The position numbers and the translations under genes are program-made. From Acidobacteriaceae bacterium KBS 83 (GTDB lineage: Bacteria; Acidobacteriota; Terriglobia; Terriglobales; Acidobacteriaceae): 64,000 nucleotides of DNA. The stretch lies in the NCBI GenBank assembly GCA_000381585.1, contig KB906740.1, positions 248,001 through 312,000 of the forward strand. Direction: 5' to 3'. How positions within the stretch are numbered: position 1 is the first letter of the stretch; the number at the start of each line of letters is the position of its first letter. Shown here piece by piece: positions 34,575 to 43,816 of the stretch. Under the pieces are notes generated by a model. It was given only the letters and a program-made list of their open reading frames with translations. It was not told the origin of the DNA and did not search any database.

Positions 34575-35321
34575 CTAAACAGGAACGTCAGTTGATTCCG
34601 GAGGATTGCGGTGGAGGCGGATCGATTGAGCGATCCATGCGATGGGCAGGATGGCGAAGGTGATGGTCCAGCCGATGAGTCCATGAATTGTCCAACCCGT
34701 ATCCGTCCGCTCAACGGCGGAGATGCCAATGCGAAGGCCGAGAGCGAGCGTGAGATAAATGCCGAAGAGCACGGTGCCCGTCAGCAGTAGCGACCAGTGG
34801 AGACGTAGCCTGCCAAGAAGCGTGTCGAGGCCGCAGCCGACGAGCCACCAGAAAGGCAGTGCGAAGAAGGGAAAGACCAGGGCCCGCCATGTATCGAGGG
34901 CCAAAGCTTGCGGATGCCACCCGAAGCGCGACCCTGAACTGGATGGTAGCGAAATAAGCCACTGGAAAAGCGCTCCGGGAAGATTGATAACCATTATGGT
35001 GCGCGCTTTCGATACGGTCACTACGCGGATCGCCCAGAGCACGATTTGATCGCGCGGGATCGTGATGTCGAATTGGCCGTTGTGAAGGTGAACCTGATCG
35101 GAGCCGTTGGATGCCTGGTAGAGATGCAGCGTAGTCATTGTGATGGGGACGAAGACCAGCAGGACCAGCAGGGCGAGGTCGACGACGGGCAGGATGTGCG
35201 AGAAACGAATACGATCTCCACCCATGAAAGGCAGGTTAGTGGAGAAGCCCGGTGCGTTGCAGTTGAAATCGACGAGGAGTGTCGGGAATACAATGAGCGC
35301 CGTAACGCACTCGAGTGTCAA
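34575..35321 (-). CDS. Hypothetical multi-pass membrane protein
   Basis: Five or six hydrophobic helices are visible, including ILPVVDLALLVLLVFVP, WRALVFPFFALPFWWLVGCG, LTGTVLFGIYLTLALGL and IGWTITFAILPIAWIAQS. No family is recognised. The natural start may be the ATG at 35225 (MGGDRIRFSHIL), since the 32 residues before it are atypical. It stands alone on this strand. Confidence 0.5.
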   Translation of the reverse strand: MTLECVTALIVFPTLLVDFNCNAPGFSTNLPFMGGDRIRFSHILPVVDLALLVLLVFVPITMTTLHLYQASNGSDQVHLHNGQFDITIPRDQIVLWAIRVVTVSKARTIMVINLPGALFQWLISLPSSSGSRFGWHPQALALDTWRALVFPFFALPFWWLVGCGLDTLLGRLRLHWSLLLTGTVLFGIYLTLALGLRIGISAVERTDTGWTIHGLIGWTITFAILPIAWIAQSIRLHRNPPESTDVPV

Positions 35322-35531
35322 TCAGAGGTATTTGTCATGAAGGCGCCGCGGGTCCCTTGCTGATCGCTGTACCTTTTCTTTGAAGACAGGCGGTGCAGTT
35401 GCTGCCGGGCTGCTGCTGCGAATATGCGGATCGGCCGCATTCAGCGTTGTCGCAGACACAGATCGCTACCCTGATGGAAGCAGCGGCGCCGGTGGCAAAG
35501 CAGTCGTTGTTTTTCCGGTTTACGGACCGGT

Positions 35532-36222
35532 CTAAAGGCTAATGGTGGGGGTGACAACCCGCGTGCTCTGATCTGTCCGCCCCTCACGGTGGCGATCGAA
35601 CCACCAGGCCCAGGGGAGTAGGATGGCTTCGGCGATGATGCCGGGCCATACGATGTCGCCGGTGCCGCTGGGCGGCGAACTGAAACGATCCGCAATGTAG
35701 CTGAACAAGAGCAGTACGGCGTACGCGAAGAGGGCGTAACGGCCGATGCGGTCTTTGGCGCGAGTGGCGCGCGCGTAGACCCACAGGCCGACCGCGAACA
35801 TCGATAGCTCGACGATCATGGTGCCGGGTATGGAGTTCCAGAGACTTAGGCCATAGCGCGCGCTTCCGGGAAAGCGGCATATCGGGACGGTGGGTGATCC
35901 AGTCCAAGATCCAGTGGCTGACGACGCCGATCCAAATGGCCCAGGCGCCAGCGCGATAGCGCGTGATGGCGTAGTAGAGCGCGGCGAACACGGTCGCCCA
36001 GATGGCGGTCATCAGCAGGCTATGCGACCAGGGAAACCAGACCAGGTCGAGCGGCGTGAAGCGCGTGTTGGCGGGATCGATGCGGACCTTCTCCCAGCCG
36101 AAGAGAAGAAAGAATGGCCAGAGTATGTCTGAGACGAGCGGCGCCGCAATGAGGACTGCCAGATTCGCGCGCGGCGCGAACTTCTTGCTGGCAAAGCCGA
36201 CCGCGAAGTGGCCGATGAACAT
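35532..36222 (-). pseudogene. Frameshifted DUF457-like membrane protein (YdjM type)
   Basis: The first 120 residues (MFIGHFAVGFASKKFAP, PLDLVWFPWSHSLLMTAIW, IWIGVVSHWILDWITHRPDM) match the small membrane-bound metal-dependent hydrolase family with its H...WSHS...SHW.LD pattern. At about 35870, after MPLS, the frame is lost. In a second frame the protein resumes as GSARYGLSLWNSIPGTMIVE and continues WVYARATRAKDRIGRYALFA to the stop at 35532. A two-base deletion or one-base insertion explains the break. It is either a recent pseudogene or an assembly error. Confidence 0.7.
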
Positions 36223-36234
36223 ACCGCGAAGTCC

Positions 36235-36774
36235 TCAGTGGAGACGAAGGACGATACCAGTGCTCAAGGTGAGGGGGCGCAGGTCGCCGGAGTAGGTGTT
36301 GAGATCGCCGTAGGACACTTCGATGATGCGCCAGTCGAGGCGGGGGAGAAGCTTCTTGTCGACGCCGCCGACGCCACGAAAGTCGAACTGGGTGGTGCTC
36401 GGGGAGTTGTTCCCGTAGGTGAAATGGCCGGCGCCGAAAAGAAATTCGGCGTAGGGGGTGAGATCGCCATGCGTATGGAATGCGACCCGGGGCCCCAGGA
36501 TGGTGCTGAAAAGGTTGGTCTCGCTGGCGGGGCGGGTGTACTGAAGGCGGATGTCACCCCCGACTTTGCCGAAGGGAACCTTGATGAAATCGGAGTAGAG
36601 GCCGAAGCCGCCGCCGGCGCCCCACTCATTCGTGGTGGGGAGATTGAAGTGGGTGCCGCTGAACTGACCGTAGAAGCCGGTTTGTGCCTGGGCTGCCGGG
36701 AGGAAGAGTGCCAAGAGGAACAGGGCGAAAAGAGCGAAGTGAAGGCGGGGACGACGGATCACAAAACTATTCAT
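36235..36774 (-). CDS. Outer-membrane beta-barrel-like protein, paralogue 1
   Basis: The 179-residue protein has a signal peptide (LFALFLLALFLPAAQAQ). Alternating beta strands follow, such as GFGLYSDFIKVPFGKVGGDI, FHTHGDLTPYAEFLFGAGHF and RLDWRIIEVSYG, ending in the aromatic-free STGIVLRLH. Its length and strand pattern suit a small eight-stranded barrel. It is followed upstream by a paralogue at 36936 in the same direction. Function unknown. Confidence 0.6.
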   Translation of the reverse strand: MNSFVIRRPRLHFALFALFLLALFLPAAQAQTGFYGQFSGTHFNLPTTNEWGAGGGFGLYSDFIKVPFGKVGGDIRLQYTRPASETNLFSTILGPRVAFHTHGDLTPYAEFLFGAGHFTYGNNSPSTTQFDFRGVGGVDKKLLPRLDWRIIEVSYGDLNTYSGDLRPLTLSTGIVLRLH

Positions 36775-36935
36775 TCAGAAGAAAGCCTCTACACAAAAGG
36801 GTAGCGTGCCCTGGTGATAGCGCGACCAGGGTCGGCATGACCGCTTGCTGGCAGTGATGGTCAGTCCCAATTGTACGTTCCGTTACTGTACCTGCTCTCT
36901 GGGGATGCGGTCAGGCTCGGAGGCGAGCAGAGGAG

Positions 36936-37463
36936 TCAGGGCAGGCGGAGCACAAGGCCGGTGCTGAATGTCTTGGGATGAAGGTCTCCGGTGAAGACGC
37001 TGAGGCCGCCGTAGGAGAACTCGATAAGTCGCCAGTCGACACGGGGAAGGATGGTGACGTCTGCGCCGCCGAGCAACTGGTACTCAAACTCCGTGTTGCT
37101 GCCCTCCCCGGGGCCGAAGTCATAGTGGCCGACCCCGAAGAGCGCCTCGGCGTACGGCATGATCAGGAAGTGAGGGTGAAGGGAGACACGCGGGCCGATG
37201 GTGCCGCTGTACAGGCTGGTGGTCTCGGAGATACCGAGGAGGGAACCGCGGAGGTCCGCGCCGAGATGAACCAGGGGCACTGAGTAAAAGTCGTGGTAAA
37301 GCCCGAAGGTGGGGCCGTAAATCCAGTTGTTGCTGGGAGCATCCACCTTGGAGGCGCCGAACTCGGCATAGAGGCCGGTCTGCGCCGGGGCAGCAATTGT
37401 GATGGCGACGATGCCGAAGAGCAAAAGAGATTTCGTGCGCAGATACCTGAAGGAAGTAGACAT
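36936..37463 (-). CDS. Outer-membrane beta-barrel-like protein, paralogue 2
   Basis: The 175-residue protein parallels its neighbour through GPTFGLYHDFYSVPLVHLGA, FLIMPYAEALFGVGHYDFG and RVDWRLIEFSYGGLSV, ending STGLVLRLP. It has a signal peptide (LLLFGIVAITIAAPAQ). The pair arose by tandem duplication with considerable divergence. AAGAGGCTC precedes the ATG at 37463. A short poly-A tract lies in the leader. Confidence 0.6.
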   Translation of the reverse strand: MSTSFRYLRTKSLLLFGIVAITIAAPAQTGLYAEFGASKVDAPSNNWIYGPTFGLYHDFYSVPLVHLGADLRGSLLGISETTSLYSGTIGPRVSLHPHFLIMPYAEALFGVGHYDFGPGEGSNTEFEYQLLGGADVTILPRVDWRLIEFSYGGLSVFTGDLHPKTFSTGLVLRLP

Positions 37464-37622
37464 AAGAGCCTCTTCAAAAAAAAAGGATGTGCGTACTCGA
37501 CTGCTGTCTTGCCGGCGATTAGGTTAGCGCAAACCGGTGACAGAATGGATGTATTGGATGGGTACTTCGGTTAGTTCCGTTTTTCATGAACTTGTGGAAA
37601 GCGGTCAAACGTCGGGGCGGAC

Positions 37623-38387
37623 ATGGTTCTTTCTGTGGCGTATCTGGGGCGGGTCGGATATCATGCGGGCCTGGAACTTCAGGCACGGCTGGTAGGGCTG
37701 CGAAAGGCGGGAACCATCGGCGATGTGCTGGTAATGCTGGAGCATCCGCCCGTTCTGACGCTGGGCCGGGCCATGGGGCGAAAGGACGGCGGGCGGGAAC
37801 ATGTGCTCCTGAGCGATGAAGCGCTGCGGGAGTGCGGTGTCGAGGTGGTCGAGACCAATCGCGGCGGCGACGTCACCTACCACGGGCCCGGGCAACTGGT
37901 GGGGTACCCGATCTTTGATCTAAGAGGGCCGCTGCGGGCGGAGGGCAAGCGGCTGGGACCGGTTGATTTTGTGCGGCAGATGGAAGAGGCGCTGATCCGG
38001 ACCATGGCCGACTACGGGGTGGCAGCGATGCGTGTGCCGGGGCGCACCGGCGTGTGGACGCAGCCGAATGGCGCTGTTCAGGAGAAGAAGGTTGCGGCCA
38101 TTGGAATTCATGTGTCAGCGGGAATTACCTCTCATGGATTTGCGCTGAATGTGACAACCGACCTCAAGGATTTCGAGTGGATTGTTCCGTGCGGGATTGA
38201 TGATCGCGCGGTGACGAGCCTCGAGATGGAGAGCCAGAGCGCCGATCTGGGTACCGATCGGGCGCTCCTGACGGCGGCGGAGCGGGTGGCACGGCAGTTC
38301 GGTCGCGTGTTTCATGCACAGGTGCTGTGGGTGGAGTCGCTGGACGAGCTGGCGCCGGTTGATACCGAACCGCAGGTGAAGGCGTAA
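37623..38387 (+). CDS. lipB: Octanoyl-[ACP]:protein N-octanoyltransferase
   Basis: The 254-residue enzyme moves octanoate from acyl carrier protein to the lipoyl lysine of target domains. The core RGGDVTYHGPGQLVGYPIFD is intact, the acyl-thioester Cys lies in WIVPCGI, and the catalytic Lys in KVAAIGIHVSAGITSHGFAL. The gene is directly upstream of E1-alpha, E1-beta and E2 of a 2-oxoacid dehydrogenase whose E2 has two lipoyl domains. lipA is not in the window. The start at 37623 is followed at once by the expected N-terminus. Confidence 0.95.
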   Translation: MVLSVAYLGRVGYHAGLELQARLVGLRKAGTIGDVLVMLEHPPVLTLGRAMGRKDGGREHVLLSDEALRECGVEVVETNRGGDVTYHGPGQLVGYPIFDLRGPLRAEGKRLGPVDFVRQMEEALIRTMADYGVAAMRVPGRTGVWTQPNGAVQEKKVAAIGIHVSAGITSHGFALNVTTDLKDFEWIVPCGIDDRAVTSLEMESQSADLGTDRALLTAAERVARQFGRVFHAQVLWVESLDELAPVDTEPQVKA

Positions 38388-38498
38388 ACTGCGCTGCGAA
38401 CAAGAGTTGTAGATAGCGATCCGCCGTGCGCGAGTGCTGGAAGTGCGCTTTTGGCATAAAATGACCAGTTCGGTACTGACCGACCAGGATCGCTGTCG

Positions 38499-39833
38499 AT
38501 GGCGAGTAGAAAAACAGAAGTGAAGAACGCAGGGGCAGCGTCTGCCTCTGTGAATGGGAAACCGAAAGAGTCCAAGGAAACAAACTCCAAGGAATCAAAC
38601 GGTAGCAAGGTTCCCCCGCAGCAACCCCCCACCAAGAATCCCAACGGCATACCCGATTACCGGCTGGAGCAGCTGCCGTTCCACACTGAGGGCGAGTGGA
38701 AGGATGGCCACTATCACTACATTGTGGTGGGTGACACGACCGCCCCGCCGCCTCCGCTGCGGCCGTCGAAGTACCTGACGCGCGAGCAATCGATCGATAT
38801 CTACCGGCTGATGATCACCAACCGGCGCATGGAAGATGCGCTGGAGCGGATGTACAAGCAGAGCAAGGTGATCGGCGGACTGTACCTCAGTCTGGGGCAG
38901 GAGGCCACGTCGGTGGCGTCGGCGTATGCGCTGGGCAAGGACGACTGGCTGGGGCCGATGATCCGCAACCAGGGCTCAATGATTGTGAAGGGGTACAAGC
39001 CGCGCGACACCATGATGCAGTACATGGCCAAGGGCGGCTCGCCGACGCGCGGACGCGAGAGCGGGTCACACTACGGCGATGCGAAGAAGTTGAACGTGAT
39101 TGCGCCGATCTCGCACCTGGGCGATTCGATCAGCGTATGCGCCGGAGTGGCGCTGGGCGCGCGCATCCAGGGCAAGAACATTGCATGCCTCGCATATATC
39201 GGTGACGGCGGACAGTCGACCGGCCCAACCTACGAGGGCTTCAACTTCGCGGCGGTACAGCGGCTGGGCGTCGTGCTGGTGGTGGAGCACAATCTGTGGG
39301 CCTACTCGACGCCGGTGGAGCTGCAGTTTGCCTGCAAGGACCTGGCGGATCGCTCGCTGGGTTACGGCGTGCCGGGAGTGATCGTGGATGGCACGGACGC
39401 AAATCAGGTGTATGACGCGACGCATGAGGCCGTCCAGCGTGCCTATCGCGGCGAGGGCGCTTCCTTCATTGAGGCGAAGCTGATGCGCATGAAGGGCCAC
39501 GCCATGCACGATGCGGCGACCTATGTGCCGCCAGAGGTGAAGGAGTATTGGAAGCGGCGCGACCCGATCCTGCGGATGGAGCAGTACCTGATCGGGCGCG
39601 GATGGTTGACAGTGGAAGAGGCGAAGAAGATCCAGGCCGATGTAGACGCGTTTATGGAAGAAGAGCGCGCGTTTGCCGAGGCGTCGCCGATGCCGGATCC
39701 GGCGGAGGCGGGAACGGATGTGTACTTCGACAACGCGACCGATATTCCGTTGAAGTACGGCGACGTGCGGGTGCAGAACGCGAATGCGAGCGCGAAGCTG
39801 GCCGAATCCAGCGCGACCACGCACTACAAATAA
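38499..39833 (+). CDS. 2-oxoacid dehydrogenase E1 component, alpha subunit
   Basis: The 444-residue protein holds the thiamine-diphosphate motif GDGGQSTGPTYEGFNFAA and the family blocks YLSLGQEATSVASAYAL, RESGSHYGDAKKLNVIAP and KLMRMKGHAMHD. It decarboxylates a 2-oxoacid (pyruvate or branched-chain) and passes the acyl group to E2 lipoate. It has an extra N-terminal segment of about 70 residues rich in Lys, Ser and Pro, which might interact with other subunits. It is followed by E1-beta after 45 bases. Confidence 0.9.
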   Translation: MASRKTEVKNAGAASASVNGKPKESKETNSKESNGSKVPPQQPPTKNPNGIPDYRLEQLPFHTEGEWKDGHYHYIVVGDTTAPPPPLRPSKYLTREQSIDIYRLMITNRRMEDALERMYKQSKVIGGLYLSLGQEATSVASAYALGKDDWLGPMIRNQGSMIVKGYKPRDTMMQYMAKGGSPTRGRESGSHYGDAKKLNVIAPISHLGDSISVCAGVALGARIQGKNIACLAYIGDGGQSTGPTYEGFNFAAVQRLGVVLVVEHNLWAYSTPVELQFACKDLADRSLGYGVPGVIVDGTDANQVYDATHEAVQRAYRGEGASFIEAKLMRMKGHAMHDAATYVPPEVKEYWKRRDPILRMEQYLIGRGWLTVEEAKKIQADVDAFMEEERAFAEASPMPDPAEAGTDVYFDNATDIPLKYGDVRVQNANASAKLAESSATTHYK

Positions 39834-39878
39834 GAGCGCGAAGAACGCCCGAGAAAGAACGCGAGGACTGATCGAGCA

Positions 39879-40853
39879 ATGGCAGCAGTTACGTATTTAG
39901 AAGCGATCCGCCAGGGTTTGTGGGAAGAGATGGAGCGTGACCCACGGGTCTTCGTGATCGGCGAAGATGTGGGTGTCTATGGCGGCGCATTCAAGGTGAC
40001 AGAGGGATTTCTGCAGCGCTTCGGGACAGAGCGCGTCGTGGACACGCCGATCTCCGAGATGGCGATTGCGAGCGCGGCTTATGGGGCATCGCTGACTGGG
40101 CTGCGGCCGGTGGGCGAGTTTCAGTTCATGGACTTCATCAGCTCGGCGCACTCGCAGATTGTGCAGATTCTGGCCAAGAGCAACTACCGCTGGGGCGCCC
40201 CGGCACCGCTGGTGCTGCGTGGCCCGTCAGGCGGAGGCGTGAGCGGAGGCCCATATCACTCACAGAACCCCGAGATGTTTTATGTGCACACGCCGGGACT
40301 GAAGGTGATCTGCCCGGCGACCGCGCGCGATGCAAAGGGGTTGATCAAGTCGGCGATTCGGGACAACAATCCGGTGTTGTTCTTCGAGCACAAGTATCTG
40401 TACCGGCGCGTGAAAGAAGAACTTCCGGCTGAGGATTACACGGTTGAGATCGGCAAGGCGCGCATTCATCGCGAAGGCAAGCATCTTTCCGTGATCACCT
40501 ATGCGGCGATGGTGTATGTGGCCGAAGAGGCTGCGCACATTTTGGAAAAGGAAGGCATCGAGCTGGAGATCCTGGATCTGCGGACGCTGCTGCCGCTGGA
40601 CAACGAGGCGATTGCAGCGACGGTGGAGAAGACGAACCGCGTGATCATCCTGCACGAGGACACCAAGACCGGAGGCATTGCAGGCGAGATCGCCGCCATC
40701 ATCAACGAGGAGGCGTTCGACGCGCTGGATGCCCCGATTGCACGTATCGCGTCGCTCGATGCGCCGGTGCCGTTCTCGCCGCCGCTGGAGAAGGCGTTTC
40801 TGCCCAAGGTGGAAGACGTGGTGCGCGAGGCACGCCGGCTGGTTGCGTATTGA
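39879..40853 (+). CDS. 2-oxoacid dehydrogenase E1 component, beta subunit
   Basis: The 324-residue subunit completes the thiamine-dependent E1 heterotetramer. Family blocks include FVIGEDVGVYGGAFKVTEG, PISEMAIASAAYGASLTG, GEFQFMDFISSAHSQI and RGPSGGGVSGGPYHSQNP, with the C-terminal transketolase fold (EILDLRTLLPLD). Its start follows the E1-alpha stop closely. The E2 gene begins about 100 bases later; E3 (lipoamide dehydrogenase) is not in the window. Confidence 0.92.
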   Translation: MAAVTYLEAIRQGLWEEMERDPRVFVIGEDVGVYGGAFKVTEGFLQRFGTERVVDTPISEMAIASAAYGASLTGLRPVGEFQFMDFISSAHSQIVQILAKSNYRWGAPAPLVLRGPSGGGVSGGPYHSQNPEMFYVHTPGLKVICPATARDAKGLIKSAIRDNNPVLFFEHKYLYRRVKEELPAEDYTVEIGKARIHREGKHLSVITYAAMVYVAEEAAHILEKEGIELEILDLRTLLPLDNEAIAATVEKTNRVIILHEDTKTGGIAGEIAAIINEEAFDALDAPIARIASLDAPVPFSPPLEKAFLPKVEDVVREARRLVAY

Positions 40854-40957
40854 AGTGAAGTAAATGAGGTACCACGCGAAGCAGGTTCGCGAGCCTTATG
40901 ATCGAGATGGAGTGCTTAGCGGCAAGCGCCGCATGAATGGGAAGGCGGAACGAAGAG

Positions 40958-42634
40958 ATGCCAACAGACGTCGTCATGCCGCAGATGGGCGAATCGATCT
41001 TCGAAGGGACGATCACCAAGTGGCTGAAGAAGCCCGGCGACAGCGTACAGCGCGATGAACCGCTGTTTGAGATTTCGACCGACAAGGTGGACGCAGAGAT
41101 TCCATCGCCGGCGAGCGGGACGCTTTCCGAGATCAAAGTCGATGCAGGCAATACGGTGCAGATCAACACCGTGGTTGCGGTAATCGGCGAAGGCGATGGC
41201 GCGGTTGCCAGCAAGCCGGCCGCGGCTTCGCCAGCGCCGCCAAAGCAGGAGCCCGCGAAGGCAGAGAAGAAGCCGGAAGCGCCGCAAACAGCTCCCGCTC
41301 CGGCCGTGGTTTCCAGTGGCGGCGGTACGGATGTTGTCATGCCGCAGATGGGGGAATCGATCTTCGAGGGGACAATCACCAAGTGGCTGAAGAAGGTCGG
41401 TGACAGCGTGCAGCGGGACGAGCCGCTGTTTGAGATTTCGACCGACAAGGTGGACGCAGAGATTCCATCGCCGGCGAGCGGAACGCTTTCCGAAATCAAG
41501 GTGGAGGCCGGGAACACAGTCCAGATCAACACCGTGGTTGCGGTTATCGGCGGCGGCGCTGCAAAGACGAGCGCTCCCGCGGCTGCACCGGCAGCAACCT
41601 CGAACGCTGCGGCGGCTTCGGGAACCCAGTCGGCTCCTGCTGCTCCCGCGGACGAGGCTCCCGCTGCGGCAGCGCATGGCGAGCGGCTGCGCTCGTCGCC
41701 GCTGGTGCGCAAGATTGCGAAGGAGCATCAGCTCGATCTGCGGCAGGTACCGGGCACCGGTTCGAGCGGCCGCATCACCAAGGACGATGTGCTGCAGTAC
41801 ATAGAGAAGGGTGGCGCGCCGAAGGCTCCGGCAGCCGCAACACCAGCTGCGGCAGCGGCACCTACAGGACAAGGCCCCGCGGCACCGAAGCTCGCCGCGG
41901 CACCCGTACCAGCCGCAGCCGGTCCGCAACCGGGCGAACTCGTGGCGCTCACACGCATGCGGTCGATCATTGCGCAGCGCATGATCGATTCCAAGCGCAC
42001 CAGCGCGCATGTGCACACCGTCTTCAAGGTGGACCTGACGCGCATCGTAAAGATCCGCGAGAAGGAGAAGGCGAAGTACGAGCAGCGCAACGGCGTGAAG
42101 CTCACCTACATGCCGTTCATCACGCGCGCGGTGGTGGCCACGCTGCGCAAGATGCCGATCGTGAACGCATCGATGGAAGGGGACGCGATCCGCTACCACC
42201 AAAATGTGAACGTCGGCATTGCTGTGGCGCTCGACTGGGGCCTGATTGTTCCCGTCATCAAGCAGGCGGAGGAGAAGAGTTTCCTCGGCATCGCACGCTC
42301 CATCGCCGATTTGGCGGAACGTGCGCGCGGGAAGAAGCTGAAGCCTGACGAGGTGGGATCTGGCACCATCACGATTACCAATCCAGGCATCTTCGGCGAG
42401 CAGTTTGGCACGCCGATCATCAACCAGCCGGAATCAGCGATTCTTGGGGTCGGCGGCCTGTTCAAGGAGCCGACTGTACTGACCGACAAGGACGGCAACG
42501 ACTCGATTGCGATTCGCAGCGTTATCCGGCTAACACTGGGCTTCGATCATCGGATCATTGATGGCGCCGACGCCGGCAAGTTCATGGCGGAAGTGAAGAA
42601 GTACCTGGAGGACTGGTCGGAAGAGATCGGGTAA
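40958..42634 (+). CDS. Dihydrolipoamide acyltransferase (E2) with two lipoyl domains
   Basis: The 558-residue protein begins MPTDVVMPQMGESIFEGTI. Domains in order: lipoyl domain 1 (lysine in FEISTDKVDAE), an Ala/Pro linker, lipoyl domain 2 with the same motif, a second linker, a peripheral subunit-binding domain (RSSPLVRKIAKEHQLDLRQV), a third linker and the catalytic domain ending in FDHRIIDGADAGKFM (His and Asp active site). It transfers the acyl group to CoA. The start at 40958 is preferred over 40937 because the lipoyl domain begins there. The two lipoyl coding segments are nearly identical. Confidence 0.92.
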   Translation: MPTDVVMPQMGESIFEGTITKWLKKPGDSVQRDEPLFEISTDKVDAEIPSPASGTLSEIKVDAGNTVQINTVVAVIGEGDGAVASKPAAASPAPPKQEPAKAEKKPEAPQTAPAPAVVSSGGGTDVVMPQMGESIFEGTITKWLKKVGDSVQRDEPLFEISTDKVDAEIPSPASGTLSEIKVEAGNTVQINTVVAVIGGGAAKTSAPAAAPAATSNAAAASGTQSAPAAPADEAPAAAAHGERLRSSPLVRKIAKEHQLDLRQVPGTGSSGRITKDDVLQYIEKGGAPKAPAAATPAAAAAPTGQGPAAPKLAAAPVPAAAGPQPGELVALTRMRSIIAQRMIDSKRTSAHVHTVFKVDLTRIVKIREKEKAKYEQRNGVKLTYMPFITRAVVATLRKMPIVNASMEGDAIRYHQNVNVGIAVALDWGLIVPVIKQAEEKSFLGIARSIADLAERARGKKLKPDEVGSGTITITNPGIFGEQFGTPIINQPESAILGVGGLFKEPTVLTDKDGNDSIAIRSVIRLTLGFDHRIIDGADAGKFMAEVKKYLEDWSEEIG

Positions 42635-42654
42635 TTCGTCTTAGCAGAAAGTTG

Positions 42655-42683
42655 CGGCGGACCTTTGGTCCGCCGTTTTGCTT
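42655..42683 (+). terminator. Intrinsic terminator after the E2 gene
   Basis: CGGCGGACC (42655-42663) pairs with GGTCCGCCG (42667-42675) around a TTT loop, followed by TTTTGCTTT. It closes the lipB-E1-E2 transcription unit and overlaps the end of the convergent purK. Confidence 0.85.
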
Positions 42684-43816
42684 TACAGACGACTCTTCGC
42701 TTCAAGCACGCGCTTCACTGCCTCTTCCGGCGTATCGCCAACTGCGGAGAGATGGCCCATTTTGCGGCCGGGCCGAGGTGTGTGTTTTTCATAAAGGTGC
42801 AGGCGGACGCTGTCGACTTCTAATGCGCGGTCGAAGCGCGGCTCGCCATCGGCCCAGGCATCGCCCAACAGATTCACAATTGCGGCCGGACGAATCACAT
42901 CGGTGTCACCGAGCGGAAGGTCACAGACTGCGCGCACATGCTGCTCAAACTGGCTGACAACGCACGATCGCTCGCTCGCGTGATAGCTATTGTGCGGGCG
43001 GGGCGCAAGCTCGTTGATGAGAAGCTTTCCGTCCTGGGTCAAGAACATCTCCACCGCGAGGATCCCTTCCAGTGACAAACGCTCTGCGAGCGAGCACGCT
43101 ATGCGCTGTGCTTCTGCCTCTATGGCCGCCGGAATCGAGGACGGGATGACGCTCCAGGCAAGGATCTGATTTTCGTGATGATTGGTCGCGGAGGGAAAGG
43201 ACTTGAGAGCGCCGGAGGGCGTGCGTGCGACCATTACGGAGATCTCGCGGTCCAGCGCGATGGCCTGTTCGGCGATGCAGGGGCGCTGTCCGAGTGCGCG
43301 CCAGGCTAATTCCGCACTCTCGCCGGCACGTGGAGTGACACGGAGCTGGCTGCGTCCGTCGTAACCGCCGCGCGCGCTCTTGACGAAGCAATCGTGTCCG
43401 AATGCATCGAGCGCAGCGCGCATATTGTCGAGCGACCGGATAGAGCGGAATGGGCCGACAGGGAATTGACGTGCCGCAAGCCACTCCTTCTGCGCGATGC
43501 GGTCCTGAATGATTGCTAGTAAGGATTCCCCCGGCCGCACAGGTGCATAGCGTTGGGCGGCTCGCAAAGTATCGAGGGAGAGCTGCTCGATCTCGAGAGT
43601 GACCACATCACAGCCACGAGCGAGATTCGCCGCAGCCTTGGCATCATCCCAGGCGCCTTCAAAGCAGGCATCCACGACAAACCTGGCTGGACACGAGGGA
43701 TCAGGATCCATCACCTGGACGCGATAGCCAAATGAACGCGCCGCCATGGCGGTCATTCGGCCGAGCTGGCCGCCACCAAGGATGCCGATGGTCGCGCCGG
43801 GGAGAATCGCGGTCAC
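42683..43816 (-). CDS. purK: 5-(carboxyamino)imidazole ribonucleotide synthase
   Basis: The 377-residue ATP-grasp enzyme makes N5-CAIR from AIR, ATP and bicarbonate. Its N-terminus ATIGILGGGQLGRMTAMAAR is characteristic; the ATP-grasp core shows FVKSARGGYDGRSQL, then MFLTQDGKLLINELAPRPHN. Its start overlaps the purE stop by four bases (ATGA), giving translational coupling of the two enzymes that act consecutively. Confidence 0.95.
   Translation of the reverse strand: MTAILPGATIGILGGGQLGRMTAMAARSFGYRVQVMDPDPSCPARFVVDACFEGAWDDAKAAANLARGCDVVTLEIEQLSLDTLRAAQRYAPVRPGESLLAIIQDRIAQKEWLAARQFPVGPFRSIRSLDNMRAALDAFGHDCFVKSARGGYDGRSQLRVTPRAGESAELAWRALGQRPCIAEQAIALDREISVMVARTPSGALKSFPSATNHHENQILAWSVIPSSIPAAIEAEAQRIACSLAERLSLEGILAVEMFLTQDGKLLINELAPRPHNSYHASERSCVVSQFEQHVRAVCDLPLGDTDVIRPAAIVNLLGDAWADGEPRFDRALEVDSVRLHLYEKHTPRPGRKMGHLSAVGDTPEEAVKRVLEAKSRL

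Noticed and set aside
40702-42202. Minus-strand ORFs of 336 and 428 residues
   Set aside because: Opposite strand of E2; their apparent internal repeats come from the two lipoyl domains.
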